The notes: generated by a model not told the origin, from the sequence alone. A DNA stretch of 39,696 nt from Terriglobia bacterium (GCA_021324365.1 JAJPJE010000069.1:1-39696), one strand, 5' to 3'; shown: positions 16,467 through 24,811, counted from the stretch's first letter. A program made the numbers and translations.

Positions 16467-17855
16467 TTAGAACTTGGTGACTTCAGTGAAATTGAAATCG
16501 CGGATTTTCATGGCAGGAACAACCATATCGAACGACTCTTCGCCGCTGGCTCGTACGGGTTCGCCCATTTCCAGTACGTTATTTAGCAGCGCGACCATGC
16601 TCTGGTTGAAACGGAAGTTGCGGATGCCGCCACGGATTTGGCCATCTTTTACCAGGAATGTGCCGTCGCGTGTCATGCCAGTCAGTATCTTTTCGTAGGG
16701 ATCGACTTCGCGGATGTACCACAAACGCGTAACCAGGATGCCCTCATCCGTGCCCCCGATCATTTCGTCGACAGTGCGAGACTTGCCGGCGACTCCGCTG
16801 TAGAGCACGATGTTCATAGGCATCTCGCCGATCTCGTTTGGAATGGGAAATCCATGGCCAGTCGCCCGCACCGGCCCAACTTTATCGGCAAACTCCGACT
16901 TGCGGACCTTCTCCGCTGTCCCGCGCGCGTAGACCAGGTTACTGACGACGCCCTTTTCGACGAGGAGCACGCGTTGCCTGCGTACGCCTTCACCATCGAA
17001 GGGCGCGCCCGACTGCAGGGGGTGGTAGACGTCGTCGCTGATGGAAATGTTCTCACCGAACAGCTTCGTGCCGACCCGATTGTTGAGAAACGAGCGCTCG
17101 TCGAGGATGGCCTGACCGCCCCAGTCCCAGAAGATGAAGCCCAGCAAGTCGAGCACCGCTGCCGGTTCAAGAATGACAGTGTATTTGCCGGGCGCGAGAT
17201 CTTGTGGTCCGGCTGATGCTTTCGCTTTTTGAGCGGCAATCTCGGCCAGTTGGACGGGATCGAAATTGCGGGCATCAGGCGAATTGGCTTTTTGCCATCC
17301 GGAAGAATCAGGCGCCAGCATGGTGATCGAGCATTCAGCGGAAGTTTGCGTGTAATACGCCACCAGTCCGCTCGAGTTAAGGATGGCATCGACCGATTCC
17401 GACGTGGAGTAAATTCCAGCTGTCGTGAGCTTTTGCTTGTGCGCGACCTGCACTATTTTTTCCACGGCGTCCGCGCGTTCCTGTGGTCCCATGGTGGACG
17501 TTTCAAAGAAGTTGCGCGCCGGAGCTGGACCCTTGCCGTCGAATGCCGAGGCATCAGCCATGGGCAGCAGATCGGGATCGGGCGCCTGCACTTTGGCGAG
17601 GTTCGTCGCGGCTTCCACCACGCGCCGGATACTCTCGTCATCAAATTTGTTGGTGGTCGCGCGCGCCGTGCGGCCATTGACATTCACGCGCACCGAAAGC
17701 GTGTAGTTCTCTTCCGCAACGTTCTGCGTAATCGCATTATTCGCGAAGCGAGTGAGCGCACTACGGCCGCCGCTGATAAGCAGTTCCGTTTCATCAGCGC
17801 TCGAGAACTTGAGCACTCGGGCAAAGATGCTTTGGGCTTTATCTTTGGTCAGCAT
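16467..17855 (-). CDS. pmbA: TldE/PmbA family subunit of the TldD-TldE protease
   Basis: A 462-residue member of the TldE (PmbA) family. TldD and TldE form a heterodimeric metalloprotease that trims unfolded or modified peptides in the cytoplasm; TldE lacks the metal site itself. Family features are the N-terminal helix with SADETELLISGGRSALTRFA, the central LAPGKYTVILEPAAVLDLLG and the C-terminal GGIRNFRFNQSMVALLNNV block. The start is uncertain. ATG 17855 (MLTKDKAQ) gives the usual N-terminus, while ATG 17876 adds seven residues translated from a 7-bp repeat array. Neither has a good ribosome site. tldD lies upstream on the same strand, but an unrelated IVS-type gene separates the pair. Confidence 0.92.
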   Translation of the reverse strand: MLTKDKAQSIFARVLKFSSADETELLISGGRSALTRFANNAITQNVAEENYTLSVRVNVNGRTARATTNKFDDESIRRVVEAATNLAKVQAPDPDLLPMADASAFDGKGPAPARNFFETSTMGPQERADAVEKIVQVAHKQKLTTAGIYSTSESVDAILNSSGLVAYYTQTSAECSITMLAPDSSGWQKANSPDARNFDPVQLAEIAAQKAKASAGPQDLAPGKYTVILEPAAVLDLLGFIFWDWGGQAILDERSFLNNRVGTKLFGENISISDDVYHPLQSGAPFDGEGVRRQRVLLVEKGVVSNLVYARGTAEKVRKSEFADKVGPVRATGHGFPIPNEIGEMPMNIVLYSGVAGKSRTVDEMIGGTDEGILVTRLWYIREVDPYEKILTGMTRDGTFLVKDGQIRGGIRNFRFNQSMVALLNNVLEMGEPVRASGEESFDMVVPAMKIRDFNFTEVTKF

Positions 17856-17881
17856 TCGGCACTCAGTATTCAACATTCAGC
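17854..17881. repeat. 28-bp array of four degenerate 7-mers at the pmbA start
   Basis: Plus-strand units are ATTCGGC, ACTCAGT, ATTCAAC and ATTCAGC (consensus AYTCRRY); a fifth related unit GGTCAGC precedes them. The array overlaps the start region of pmbA and the stop codon of the IVS-type gene. Confidence 0.8.
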
Positions 17882-18266
17882 CGTGAAACGGAGTTCTCTG
17901 GTTCTCTGCCCGTGCCTGATCGACTTTTCGCGAAAGGGATGACAGCATTCGCTTCAACCCGGTGACGGCCTTGTTCAACCCTGAATAATCTACGGCCATC
18001 GATAAGCCTAAATCATGTGCGAGAAGAAAGTGGTACTCGAGTTCGCTCGCGGAGCCGCTCGCGATCTGCAGGAAGCGGTGAAACTCACTATTGCCGCGTC
18101 GTCCACATCCTTCGGCAATGTTTGCGGCAATAGATGCGCTGCACCGGCGGATCTGAGTTGTCAAGCCGTATAACTCTTCGCGTGGAAAACGTGCGGTCAT
18201 TTTGCACGAATTGAAAGTCAAAGCGTGCGCTTTTTGCCATACCTGCAAGTTTCGAAAATTCTTCAT
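17877..18266 (-). CDS. Four-helix-bundle protein, 23S rRNA intervening-sequence type
   Basis: A 129-residue protein of the family first found in 23S rRNA intervening sequences (S23/avd-like four-helix bundle). Diagnostic blocks are NLQVWQKAHALT at the N-terminus, TARFPREELYGLTTQIRRCS, and ASIAANIAEGCGRRGNSEFH followed by RFLQIASGSASELEYHFLLA. Molecular function is not established for stand-alone copies; the related Avd protein works with a reverse transcriptase in diversity-generating retroelements, but none is present here. The ATG at 18266 has GGAG 5 nt upstream. It lies between tldD and pmbA on the same strand, and 7-mer repeat arrays lie at both its borders in opposite orientation, which suggests it is an insertion in an older tldD-tldE pair. 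Confidence 0.9.
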   Translation of the reverse strand: MKNFRNLQVWQKAHALTFNSCKMTARFPREELYGLTTQIRRCSASIAANIAEGCGRRGNSEFHRFLQIASGSASELEYHFLLAHDLGLSMAVDYSGLNKAVTGLKRMLSSLSRKVDQARAENQRTPFHG

Positions 18267-18354
18267 CACGGCTCCTTCATGACAGAATGAATTCGATACT
18301 TACATGTTCTTTCCCGCGAGTAAGTGATGGCAGTCAGCAGTGTATATTCCAGGA

Positions 18355-18382
18355 CTGAATGCTGAGTGCTAAAAACTGACAA
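18355..18382. repeat. 28-bp array of four degenerate 7-mers abutting the tldD stop
   Basis: Units are CTGAATG, CTGAGTG, CTAAAAA and CTGACAA, ending directly at the tldD stop codon. CTGAATG and CTGAGTGC also occur in the array at 17854-17881 on the opposite strand, so the two arrays form an imperfect inverted pair around the IVS-type gene. Confidence 0.8.
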
Positions 18383-19852
18383 CTATGCTTTGTACGCTGT
18401 TCCCACCTTCACCCGTTTGAATCTTGCCGGACTCGCGCCGTGTCCGGTTCCCATAACTTGCTGTGGCTGGCCTTTGCCGCAGTTCGGTGTTCCCCAAAGC
18501 GTCCACTCATCGCGCGAACAGATTGCGTCCATCGAATTCCAGAACTCGGTCGTGATTCCCGAGTACGAAGGATTCTTCAGCATTCGTCCCAGTTTGCCCG
18601 CTTTGATTTCCCAGCCAATTTCCGTACCGAACTGGAAGTTGTAACGTTTGTCGTCAATCGACCAGGAGCGATTTGTCTGGAAGAAGATGCCGTAATCAGT
18701 GGAGGCGATCAACTGATCCAGTGTCAATGGCTTCGCACCGGGAAGGATGCTGATGTTGGTCATTCGAATCATCGGAATACGATTCCAGCCGTCAGCACGC
18801 ATCGTTCCACCGGACCGGTCCAGGCCGATCGTGTGTGCGGTCTCACGCGAGGAGAGGTACCCGGTAAAAAGTCCGTTGTTGATCACCGGCGTACATTGCG
18901 CAGGAACCCCTTCATCGTCGTACTTAAATGTACCCAGGCCCGGACCATGCGCTTCGGTTGCATCGGCAACGACATTCACGATTTCGCTGCCGTATTTTAA
19001 TTTGCGAAGCTTGTCGATGGTAAGGAACGACATCCCGGCGAAATTTGCTTCCATGCCGAGCACGCGATCAAGCTCGATGGGATGGCCGATGGATTCGTGA
19101 ATCTGCAGGCCGAGCTGCGAAGAATCGAGAATGATGTCGAAGTTGCCCGCGGGGCACTGATCGGCTTTGTGCAGCGCGACTGCTTCTTCGGCGATACGCC
19201 GGGCGTTCTCGACCAACTTCAACTCTTCGATGAGCTCGTAGCCTTTGTCCTGCCACTGGCCGCCAAACGAATTGGGGTAGGATCGTTTCATGATCTCGCT
19301 GCCCGAAAAGGCGTAAGCGGCATAGCCCGCGCCCACCGTGGTCTTGGTCTGGTGAATATCTGAGCCATCTGTGTTGTAAAACCATTGCTCGTAACGGCGA
19401 AAATTCAGATTCGTCTCAGCCAGCGTAATCCCCTGAACTATGCGCAATTCGGCGTCAATCTTTAACAGGAGATGGATGTTTTCTTCGACGGATGTGCTGA
19501 ATGGATCAATGCGGCAAGGGCTGGCCCATTCGTCGACATAGGCCTTCTCCGGAGCCAGTCGGACATCTTCCTGCTTGACGCGCGCCGAGGAGCGGGCAAT
19601 TTCCAACGCCCGGCCCGCAGTGATCTCGACGCCCTCGCGCGTCAAATCTTCGGTTGCCGCGAATCCCCACGCTCCATTTGCGAGCACGCGAATGCCTGCA
19701 CCCAGCGACTCTGAATCGGAAACGTATCCCACCTTGCCGTTCTTCGTCGAAAGTGCACGCTGGCGATCGTCGACTATTCGGATTTCGGCGTACTGGACGC
19801 CATTCGCGTGGCAGACGTCCAGAGCCCATCCAGCAATTTGCTTCATACTCAT
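18383..19852 (-). CDS. tldD: TldD metalloprotease subunit
   Basis: A 489-residue catalytic subunit of the TldD-TldE protease. The zinc site is the HExxxH motif HESIGH (GLQIHESIGHPIELDRVLG), a variant of the usual HEAVGH. Other family blocks are GNFDIILDSSQLGLQ, GTFKYDDEGVPAQ, TPVINNGLFTGYLSSRETA and a C-terminal MGTGHGASPARF. TldD-TldE removes leader or unfolded peptides, for example in microcin maturation and CcdA turnover in E. coli. The start is ATG 19852, or ATG 19846 two codons later; a 7-mer repeat array lies 16 bp upstream and no ribosome site is evident. The gene precedes the IVS-type gene and pmbA on the same strand. Confidence 0.93.
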   Translation of the reverse strand: MSMKQIAGWALDVCHANGVQYAEIRIVDDRQRALSTKNGKVGYVSDSESLGAGIRVLANGAWGFAATEDLTREGVEITAGRALEIARSSARVKQEDVRLAPEKAYVDEWASPCRIDPFSTSVEENIHLLLKIDAELRIVQGITLAETNLNFRRYEQWFYNTDGSDIHQTKTTVGAGYAAYAFSGSEIMKRSYPNSFGGQWQDKGYELIEELKLVENARRIAEEAVALHKADQCPAGNFDIILDSSQLGLQIHESIGHPIELDRVLGMEANFAGMSFLTIDKLRKLKYGSEIVNVVADATEAHGPGLGTFKYDDEGVPAQCTPVINNGLFTGYLSSRETAHTIGLDRSGGTMRADGWNRIPMIRMTNISILPGAKPLTLDQLIASTDYGIFFQTNRSWSIDDKRYNFQFGTEIGWEIKAGKLGRMLKNPSYSGITTEFWNSMDAICSRDEWTLWGTPNCGKGQPQQVMGTGHGASPARFKRVKVGTAYKA

Positions 19853-19867
19853 CGCAGAACATAATAA

Positions 19868-19895
19868 GTTGTCGGTTGCTGGTTGTCAGTTGCCA
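19868..19895. repeat. 28-bp array of four degenerate 7-mers upstream of tldD
   Basis: Units are GTTGTCG, GTTGCTG, GTTGTCA and GTTGCCA (consensus GTTGYYR). The array lies between tldD (minus strand) and the divergent Smr-like gene, where promoters or ribosome sites would be expected. Confidence 0.85.
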
Positions 19896-19928
19896 GACCA
19901 ATTCCTTTCCGGCGCGATTCGAGGGACG

Positions 19929-20273
19929 TTGCTGCTGAAAACGGTCAATCTAAAGAAGGATATGCCTCTGGTCCGCGAGGCACTGGCCCAACTTGAGCGG
20001 GAAATCAGCATGGCACGGCAGCAGGGATATGTTCTCTTGAAAATTATTCACGGCTATGGCTCCCACGGGGTAGGTGGAGACATCCGCATTGCAGTTCAGA
20101 AGAGGCTTCGCGAGATCTGTGATGCCGCCGATTGTGGAGCGGTGATATTTGGCGAGGATTGGCGTATCTCCGATCCGCTTACCTGGGAGTTGATCCGCAA
20201 ACATCCGGCACTGAAAAGAGATTCCGACCTCGGACGGGGTAATCGTGGCATTACGGTTCTTGTTCTATCTTAG
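19929..20273 (+). CDS. Smr-domain-like protein
   Basis: A protein of about 114 residues resembling a stand-alone Smr (MutS2 C-terminal) domain. It begins with a beta-strand TVNL, then a helix (VREALAQLEREISMARQQG), then LLKIIHGYGSHGVGGDIRIA, which matches the Smr HGxG core, and a C-terminal strand GITVLVLS. Smr domains bind or nick branched nucleic acids or RNA; the role of this copy is unknown. The frame extends upstream, but that part is antisense to tldD. TTG 19929 is used because GAGGGA lies just before it, with short spacing; ATG 19962 would cut off the first strand. It is divergent from tldD. Confidence 0.65.
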   Translation: MLLKTVNLKKDMPLVREALAQLEREISMARQQGYVLLKIIHGYGSHGVGGDIRIAVQKRLREICDAADCGAVIFGEDWRISDPLTWELIRKHPALKRDSDLGRGNRGITVLVLS

Positions 20274-20394
20274 ATCCGGAGCGAACCACAGTTCAGGCTC
20301 GGGGATATATGCAGAGTTAACCGGAGGCTATCCAGGCTCATCATAGAGAGGGGAGACGAATACGCGTCGAGCAGCTATTCCTATTTCAATTTTA

Positions 20395-20766
20395 GTGCTG
20401 ACTCTGGCTGCCAGCGCCCTGCCAGGGAATGCTTCTTTTACCGTCAGGATCTTGAGCGCCGATAGCCGGATTTTTCAAGCACCTCCTCTGAGTCCGCCCG
20501 ATTGCGGTTGGCGAGATTTCTCCGCATACTGCTTCAGTTCCAGTCCGGTCGACTACGTCGAGCACACCATGATCGTCGAGAAATCCGACGGCAGCAGGCT
20601 CCAGATTGCCTGCACGGTATATAACGAGTGGTCCCGCTGCAGAGATTTACCGCTCAATCAGACATTTCAGGCCATGAAGACAAAACGTGGCTTGACGATT
20701 CGGTATCGGGACCGGCATGGCAAGATGCGGAAACAAATTTATGAGATCGTGAGCAAGGGTCACTGA
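20395..20766 (+). CDS. Small secreted protein, function unknown
   Basis: About 123 residues from the GTG at 20395. The frame is also open upstream, and RRAAIPISILVLTLAASALPGNA would make a complete signal peptide. A strong ribosome site (GAGAGGGGAG, 20346-20355) precedes that extended frame, but only ACG codons (20356 and 20362) are in a position to start, so either initiation is unusual or an ATG was lost. The mature part has MIVEKSDGSRLQIACTVYNE, paired cysteines and TFQAMKTKRGLTIRYRDRHG. This pattern resembles small exported proteins I associate with Acidobacteriota, without known function. Confidence 0.6.
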   Translation: MLTLAASALPGNASFTVRILSADSRIFQAPPLSPPDCGWRDFSAYCFSSSPVDYVEHTMIVEKSDGSRLQIACTVYNEWSRCRDLPLNQTFQAMKTKRGLTIRYRDRHGKMRKQIYEIVSKGH

Positions 20767-20941
20767 CTCCGAAATCACACCACAATTGTGCCTTTTGAGC
20801 TAGGTCCCTTTCGGCAACGGCCTCGCTGTTTGCAATCGCAGGCTCTCACGAAGGGTCGTAAGTTCGATTCCATTCGCCTCAAGCAAGATGCTGGTCAGCC
20901 CTTCCCCGGGTTTTGGCAAAGCTATGCTCTACCGTCGCGGC

Positions 20942-20973
20942 GTGGCTCGTGCGGACAAGAATGTCCGCGCCAC
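20942..20973. repeat. GC-rich palindromic (REP-like) element
   Basis: Nested arms GTGGC...GCCAC (20942-20946 / 20969-20973) and GCGGACA...TGTCCGC (20951-20957 / 20962-20968) surround an AGAA loop. The CCGCGCCAC end also occurs in two palindromes at 30278-30342, which suggests a dispersed family. Confidence 0.75.
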
Positions 20974-20975
20974 AA

Positions 20976-21006
20976 CAAACAAAAAGGGCGACCTTGCGGC
21001 CGCCCT
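20976..21006 (-). terminator. Rho-independent terminator of ahcY
   Basis: On the minus strand AGGGCGGCC (21006-20998) pairs with GGTCGCCCT (20993-20985), using one G-U pair, around a GCAA tetraloop. A T-rich tract (TTTTTGTTTG) follows. It lies about 32 bp after the ahcY stop codon. Confidence 0.9.
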
Positions 21007-21008
21007 CG

Positions 21009-21036
21009 GAAACGTGAAACTCGAAACGTGAAACGC
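21009..21036. repeat. 28-bp array of four 7-mers after ahcY
   Basis: Units are GAAACGT, GAAACTC, GAAACGT and GAAACGC. The array fills the space between the ahcY stop codon and its terminator hairpin, so it would be transcribed in the 3' untranslated region. Confidence 0.85.
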
Positions 21037-21037
21037 T

Positions 21038-22315
21038 TTATGTTCCTTCCGACCAGCCTGCCAGGTATTCTTCCTGTTCGGGCGTGAGGCGGTCGATCTT
21101 GATACCCATTGATTCCAGCTTCAGTTTGGCCACGCGCTTATCAAGGTCTTCGGGTACGCGGTAGACCTTCTTTTCGAGCTTCTCGTGATTCTTCACCATG
21201 TATTCGACCGAGAGAGCCTGGTCGGCGAAGCTCATGTCCATTACTGACGGCGGATGCCCCTCGGCAGCGGCCAAATTGATCAGGCGACCCTCGCCCAGCA
21301 GGTTGATCTTGCGCCCATCTTTCAACGAGTACTCCTCGACGAAGTTGCGCGTGGTACGTTTCGATGAGGACAGTTTTTCAAGCGCGGGAATATCAATCTC
21401 TACGTTGAAGTGGCCGGAATTTGAAATGATCGCGCCATCTTTCATTAATTCAAAGTGCTCTTTGGCGAGAACGTTCTTGTTTCCGGTAACGGTGCAGAAG
21501 ACGTCTCCGAGCTTGGCTGCTTCGTGCATCGACATCACGCGGAAACCATCCATCACGGCCTCAAGTGCCTTCGTCGGATCCACTTCGGTTACGATAACCT
21601 CCGCACCCTGGCCTCGCGCTCGGCTTGCGAGTCCACGACCGCACCAGCCGTAGCCGGCGACCACGAACTTGCTGCCTGCGAGCAGGAAGTTGGTTGCCCG
21701 AATGATGCCGTCGATAGTCGACTGACCAGTACCGTAACGGTTGTCGAAGAGGTGCTTGGTATCAGCATCGTTCACAGCGATGATGGGATACTTCAGCACG
21801 CCTTCCTTGGCCATCGCGCGTAGCCGGATCACACCCGTAGTGGTCTCTTCCGTTCCACCAATGATCTCGTCGACTACGTCGGTGCGCTTGGTGAGCGCGA
21901 TGCTGACGAGATCAGCGCCGTCATCCATGGTGATGTGCGGCCTGTGGTCGAGCGCCGACATAATGTGCGAATAGTACGTATTGTTGTCCTCGCCCTTGAT
22001 GGCAAACACGGGAATGTTGTAGTCGCGCACCAGGCAAGCGGCCACGTCATCCTGCGTGGAGAGCGGGTTCGAGGCGCATAGCGCGACGTCGGCTCCGCCA
22101 TCCCGGAGTGTGATCATCAGGTTGGCGGTTTCCGCCGTTACGTGCAGGCAGGCGGAAATGCGAATGTCCTTCAGCGGCTGATTCTTGATGAAGTCTTTGC
22201 GGATGATCTGCAAAACCTTCATCGACTGGTTCGCCCACTCGATACGCTTCTTGCCCAAATCGGCTACTTCGAAATTCTTTACGTCGCAGGGAATGTTGGT
22301 GGTTGTACTTGCCAT
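21038..22315 (-). CDS. ahcY: Adenosylhomocysteinase (S-adenosylhomocysteine hydrolase)
   Basis: A 425-residue cytoplasmic NAD-dependent enzyme that splits S-adenosylhomocysteine into adenosine and homocysteine, relieving product inhibition of methyltransferases. Signatures are [53 protein letters not shown] and the Rossmann motif [11 protein letters not shown]. The C-terminal [20 protein letters not shown] block is also family-typical. AGGAG sits 5 nt before the ATG at 22315. The gene lies downstream of metK on the same strand (203-bp spacer), so the two steps of the SAM cycle are neighbours. No SAH riboswitch consensus was seen in the spacer. Confidence 0.97.
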   Translation of the reverse strand: MASTTTNIPCDVKNFEVADLGKKRIEWANQSMKVLQIIRKDFIKNQPLKDIRISACLHVTAETANLMITLRDGGADVALCASNPLSTQDDVAACLVRDYNIPVFAIKGEDNNTYYSHIMSALDHRPHITMDDGADLVSIALTKRTDVVDEIIGGTEETTTGVIRLRAMAKEGVLKYPIIAVNDADTKHLFDNRYGTGQSTIDGIIRATNFLLAGSKFVVAGYGWCGRGLASRARGQGAEVIVTEVDPTKALEAVMDGFRVMSMHEAAKLGDVFCTVTGNKNVLAKEHFELMKDGAIISNSGHFNVEIDIPALEKLSSSKRTTRNFVEEYSLKDGRKINLLGEGRLINLAAAEGHPPSVMDMSFADQALSVEYMVKNHEKLEKKVYRVPEDLDKRVAKLKLESMGIKIDRLTPEQEEYLAGWSEGT

Positions 22316-22442
22316 AATCTCCTATTTAACAACAGCTCGAAGGCCCTGGGAATAATTGCAGTGACTCGCATCGGATGCCTGCTAACCCCACCCTAGCCAG
22401 AAGAAGGCCAGGATGGGCCACCCGAGAATTTACCTGGGGGTT

Positions 22443-22462
22443 GGGCGCACGCAAGTGCGCCC
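22443..22462. repeat. Perfect GC-rich hairpin between metK and ahcY
   Basis: GGGCGCAC (22443-22450) and GTGCGCCC (22455-22462) form a perfect 8-bp stem with a GCAA loop, 57 bp after the metK stop. No T run follows on the minus strand, so it is more like a dispersed palindrome or an RNA-stability hairpin than a classic terminator. Confidence 0.7.
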
Positions 22463-22518
22463 TTCTTACACCATCTCTCCTCAGGTCCAAACGGACCGGG
22501 AGAGCGCGGCAAGCTTGA

Positions 22519-23697
22519 CTACTTCTGTGCGTGCGCAGCGGCTTCCAAGCCGGCTGCGGTACGCAGGGCAGCTGTTTTGTCCGTGGCTTCCCAGGTGAAA
22601 TCCTTATCGTTACGGCCAAAGTGACCGTAAGCGGCAGTTTTGCGGAAGATCGGCCGGCGCAGTTTCAGCGACTCGATAATGCCTTTCGGAGTGAGCTGGA
22701 AGTTTGCGCGAATTGCCGAGACAATTTTGTCTTCGGGAACCTTGCCGGTGCCGAATGTCTCGACCAGCACGCTGACCGGTTCGGCTACACCGATGGCATA
22801 AGCGAGCTGCACTTCGCAGCGATCCGCGAGTCCCGCAGCCACGACGTTCTTGGCTATGTAGCGAGCCATATAAGCTGCCGAACGGTCGACCTTGGTCGGA
22901 TCCTTGCCGCTGAAAGCACCACCGCCATGGCGTCCCATGCCACCGTAGGTGTCGACAATGATTTTGCGTCCGGTGAGGCCAGTGTCGCCCATCGGACCAC
23001 CGATGACGAACCTGCCGGTCGGATTGATGTGGTACTTCGTATCAGCGTCAAGCAGTTCGGCGGGAACCGTAGCCTGGATGACATGCTTCAGAATGTCGGC
23101 GCGAAGCTCTTCCGTGGTCACCGTCTCTGCGTGCTGCGTCGAGATTACAACCGCGTCCACGCGATAGGGCTTGCCGTGCTCGTCATATTCCACTGTCACC
23201 TGGGATTTGCCATCAGGCCGGAGGTAGGAAAGTGTTCCGTTCTTGCGAACTTCGGTGAGTCTCAGGGTCAGCTTATGAGCTAGCGAGATTGGCGCCGGCA
23301 TCAGTTCGGCTGTTTCGTTGGTGGCATAGCCGAACATCATGCCCTGGTCGCCGGCGCCGCCAGTGTCGACGCCCATGGCGATGTCACCAGACTGCTTGTT
23401 GATGCTGGAAATCACAGCGCAGGTATTGGAGTCGAAGCCGTAGAGCGCGTTGTCATAACCAATCGCAGCTACTACGCCACGTACCAGGGTCTGGAAATCG
23501 ACATAGGCGCGAGTGGTGATTTCGCCCGCTATAACGACGAGGCCGGTGGCGGTCAGCGTTTCGCATGCCACACGGCTGTAGGGATCCTGCTCAATACATG
23601 CATCGAGAATTGCGTCGGAAATTTGATCGGCGATCTTATCCGGGTGACCTTCCGTCACGGATTCGGACGTAAACAGGTAACGCTTCTTGGAAGGCAA
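22519..23697 (-). CDS. metK: S-adenosylmethionine synthetase
   Basis: A 392-residue cytoplasmic enzyme making SAM from methionine and ATP. Signatures are [19 protein letters not shown] near the N-terminus, [13 protein letters not shown] in the centre and [20 protein letters not shown] in the phosphate-binding loop. The start codon is TTG at 23697, supported by AGGAGG nine bases upstream (spacer AAGCAAGCC); there is no ATG in a suitable place. TTG on such a highly used gene may tune translation. A 10-bp hairpin lies about 130 bp upstream. ahcY follows on the same strand. No known SAM riboswitch motif was recognised in the leader. Confidence 0.97.
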   Translation of the reverse strand: MPSKKRYLFTSESVTEGHPDKIADQISDAILDACIEQDPYSRVACETLTATGLVVIAGEITTRAYVDFQTLVRGVVAAIGYDNALYGFDSNTCAVISSINKQSGDIAMGVDTGGAGDQGMMFGYATNETAELMPAPISLAHKLTLRLTEVRKNGTLSYLRPDGKSQVTVEYDEHGKPYRVDAVVISTQHAETVTTEELRADILKHVIQATVPAELLDADTKYHINPTGRFVIGGPMGDTGLTGRKIIVDTYGGMGRHGGGAFSGKDPTKVDRSAAYMARYIAKNVVAAGLADRCEVQLAYAIGVAEPVSVLVETFGTGKVPEDKIVSAIRANFQLTPKGIIESLKLRRPIFRKTAAYGHFGRNDKDFTWEATDKTAALRTAAGLEAAAHAQK

Positions 23698-23823
23698 GGC
23701 TTGCTTCCTCCTGGATGACTTTGGACGCTACAACAAGAGAGGAACAAATCGCGTAGGCCAAAAATCGAATTATCGTCTTCCAACTTACCAGAGAACGGGT
23801 GCGAACTCAATCATTTGTAACCG

Positions 23824-23856
23824 CTGCAACAGCTTACAGGTGAACGGCTGTTGCAG
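23824..23856. promoter_or_regulatory. Strong hairpin upstream of metK
   Basis: CTGCAACAGC (23824-23833) and GCTGTTGCAG (23847-23856) are perfect 10-bp inverted repeats around a 13-nt loop. The element lies between the rodZ-like gene and metK, both on the minus strand. No T run follows on either strand, so it may be an operator, an RNA leader structure or a weak terminator. Confidence 0.55.
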
Positions 23857-23926
23857 ACGGCGGCATCGAAATGAGTATTTCCAGCACGCAAACGCATGCA
23901 GCAAGGCCTGAGTGGAGCGTGATGGC

Positions 23927-24811
23927 CTATTGTTCGTCGGGGTTCGCAAAGTGAAAACTGTCAGGCGTAAAGACCATCGTTCTCACTTTCCCATCTTCTC
24001 CGAGGGAGGGTAGTTCCGCCCCGTTGTAGGTAATCTGCACCCCGGCCGCATTTCCAATTGTTAGTGTTACACGCCGTGAGGCTACGACGTGTTTTTCGGT
24101 CGAAACAGGGAGGGTCTCGGAGAAAACGGTTTTGCCGTCGGCCACAGCGGAGATCCAGGATTCTGCTGTCGTACGAATTACCACATCCACCTGGTTCGTT
24201 GCCGGCACCTGTGCAGTGCTGGACTTCAAGGCGGCGTCGCTGACAGTTGCCGGTATGAGAGCTTTCGATGATGAAGGTGTGCTCAGAGGAGGAGCAACGT
24301 TTTTTTTGCTGCTGTCAGTGGGCCCTGCAGAAGGCGCATTAACAGGAGCAGCAACGGCTGCAGGAGTGCTCAATGGCGCAGTTTCGTTTTTCGCGGCGAT
24401 AGCTCGACTTTCGCGTTCGGCTTTGCGGCGGGAGTAAAGCGTCCAGCCGGTATATCCAAAAGCCAGGATCAGCACTAGAACGACAATGAGAGTCCACGAA
24501 ATTGTCGCCGGCTCGTGAGGACGTGTTCTCTCTGCAGCGCGCTCCGCGAGTTGTGGGAGGTGATCGACGACCACCTCAGGACCGACAGCGGCGTTGTAAT
24601 CCGCGACGGCTTGCTCCTGATCGATCCCGAGGAACTTGGCGTAGGCTCGGATAAAGCCTTTGTTGAATATACCGCCGGGGAGAAGATCGAACTGCTCATC
24701 CTCAATGGCTTTCAACATCCGGGTGCTGATTTTGGTGGCGGTAGCGATCTCGTCCAGCGAGATTTTGCGCATCTCGCGCTCACGCCGCATCCTGTCGCCG
24801 AAAGCGCCCAA
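23927..24811 (-). CDS. RodZ-like protein (Xre-type HTH, one membrane helix, DUF4115)
   Basis: A 294-residue bitopic membrane protein. Residues 1-75 form an Xre-like HTH (RREREMRKISLDEIATATKI, then STRMLKAIEDEQFDLLPGG, then IFNKGFIRAYAKFLGID), the cytoplasmic domain of RodZ that in other bacteria contacts MreB. A single membrane segment (ISWTLIVVLVLILAFGYTGW) lies near residue 110, followed by a Ser/Ala/Pro-rich linker and a C-terminal DUF4115 domain (DVVIRTTAESWISAVADGK, GNAAGVQITYNGAELPSLG). A role in cell-shape control is likely, but mre genes are not in view. The start is TTG 24811 with GAGGG 6 nt upstream; the GAF-GGDEF gene is divergent. Confidence 0.85.
   Translation of the reverse strand: MGAFGDRMRREREMRKISLDEIATATKISTRMLKAIEDEQFDLLPGGIFNKGFIRAYAKFLGIDQEQAVADYNAAVGPEVVVDHLPQLAERAAERTRPHEPATISWTLIVVLVLILAFGYTGWTLYSRRKAERESRAIAAKNETAPLSTPAAVAAPVNAPSAGPTDSSKKNVAPPLSTPSSSKALIPATVSDAALKSSTAQVPATNQVDVVIRTTAESWISAVADGKTVFSETLPVSTEKHVVASRRVTLTIGNAAGVQITYNGAELPSLGEDGKVRTMVFTPDSFHFANPDEQ

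Noticed and set aside
17877-18266. Diversity-generating retroelement, suggested by the Avd-like four-helix protein
   Set aside because: No reverse transcriptase, template repeat or variable repeat is seen nearby, and the neighbours are the tldD and tldE genes.
22316-23926. SAM or SAH riboswitch upstream of ahcY or metK
   Set aside because: Both leaders were read for the conserved cores of the known SAM and SAH classes and none was recognised; only simple hairpins are present. A covariance-model search would decide.
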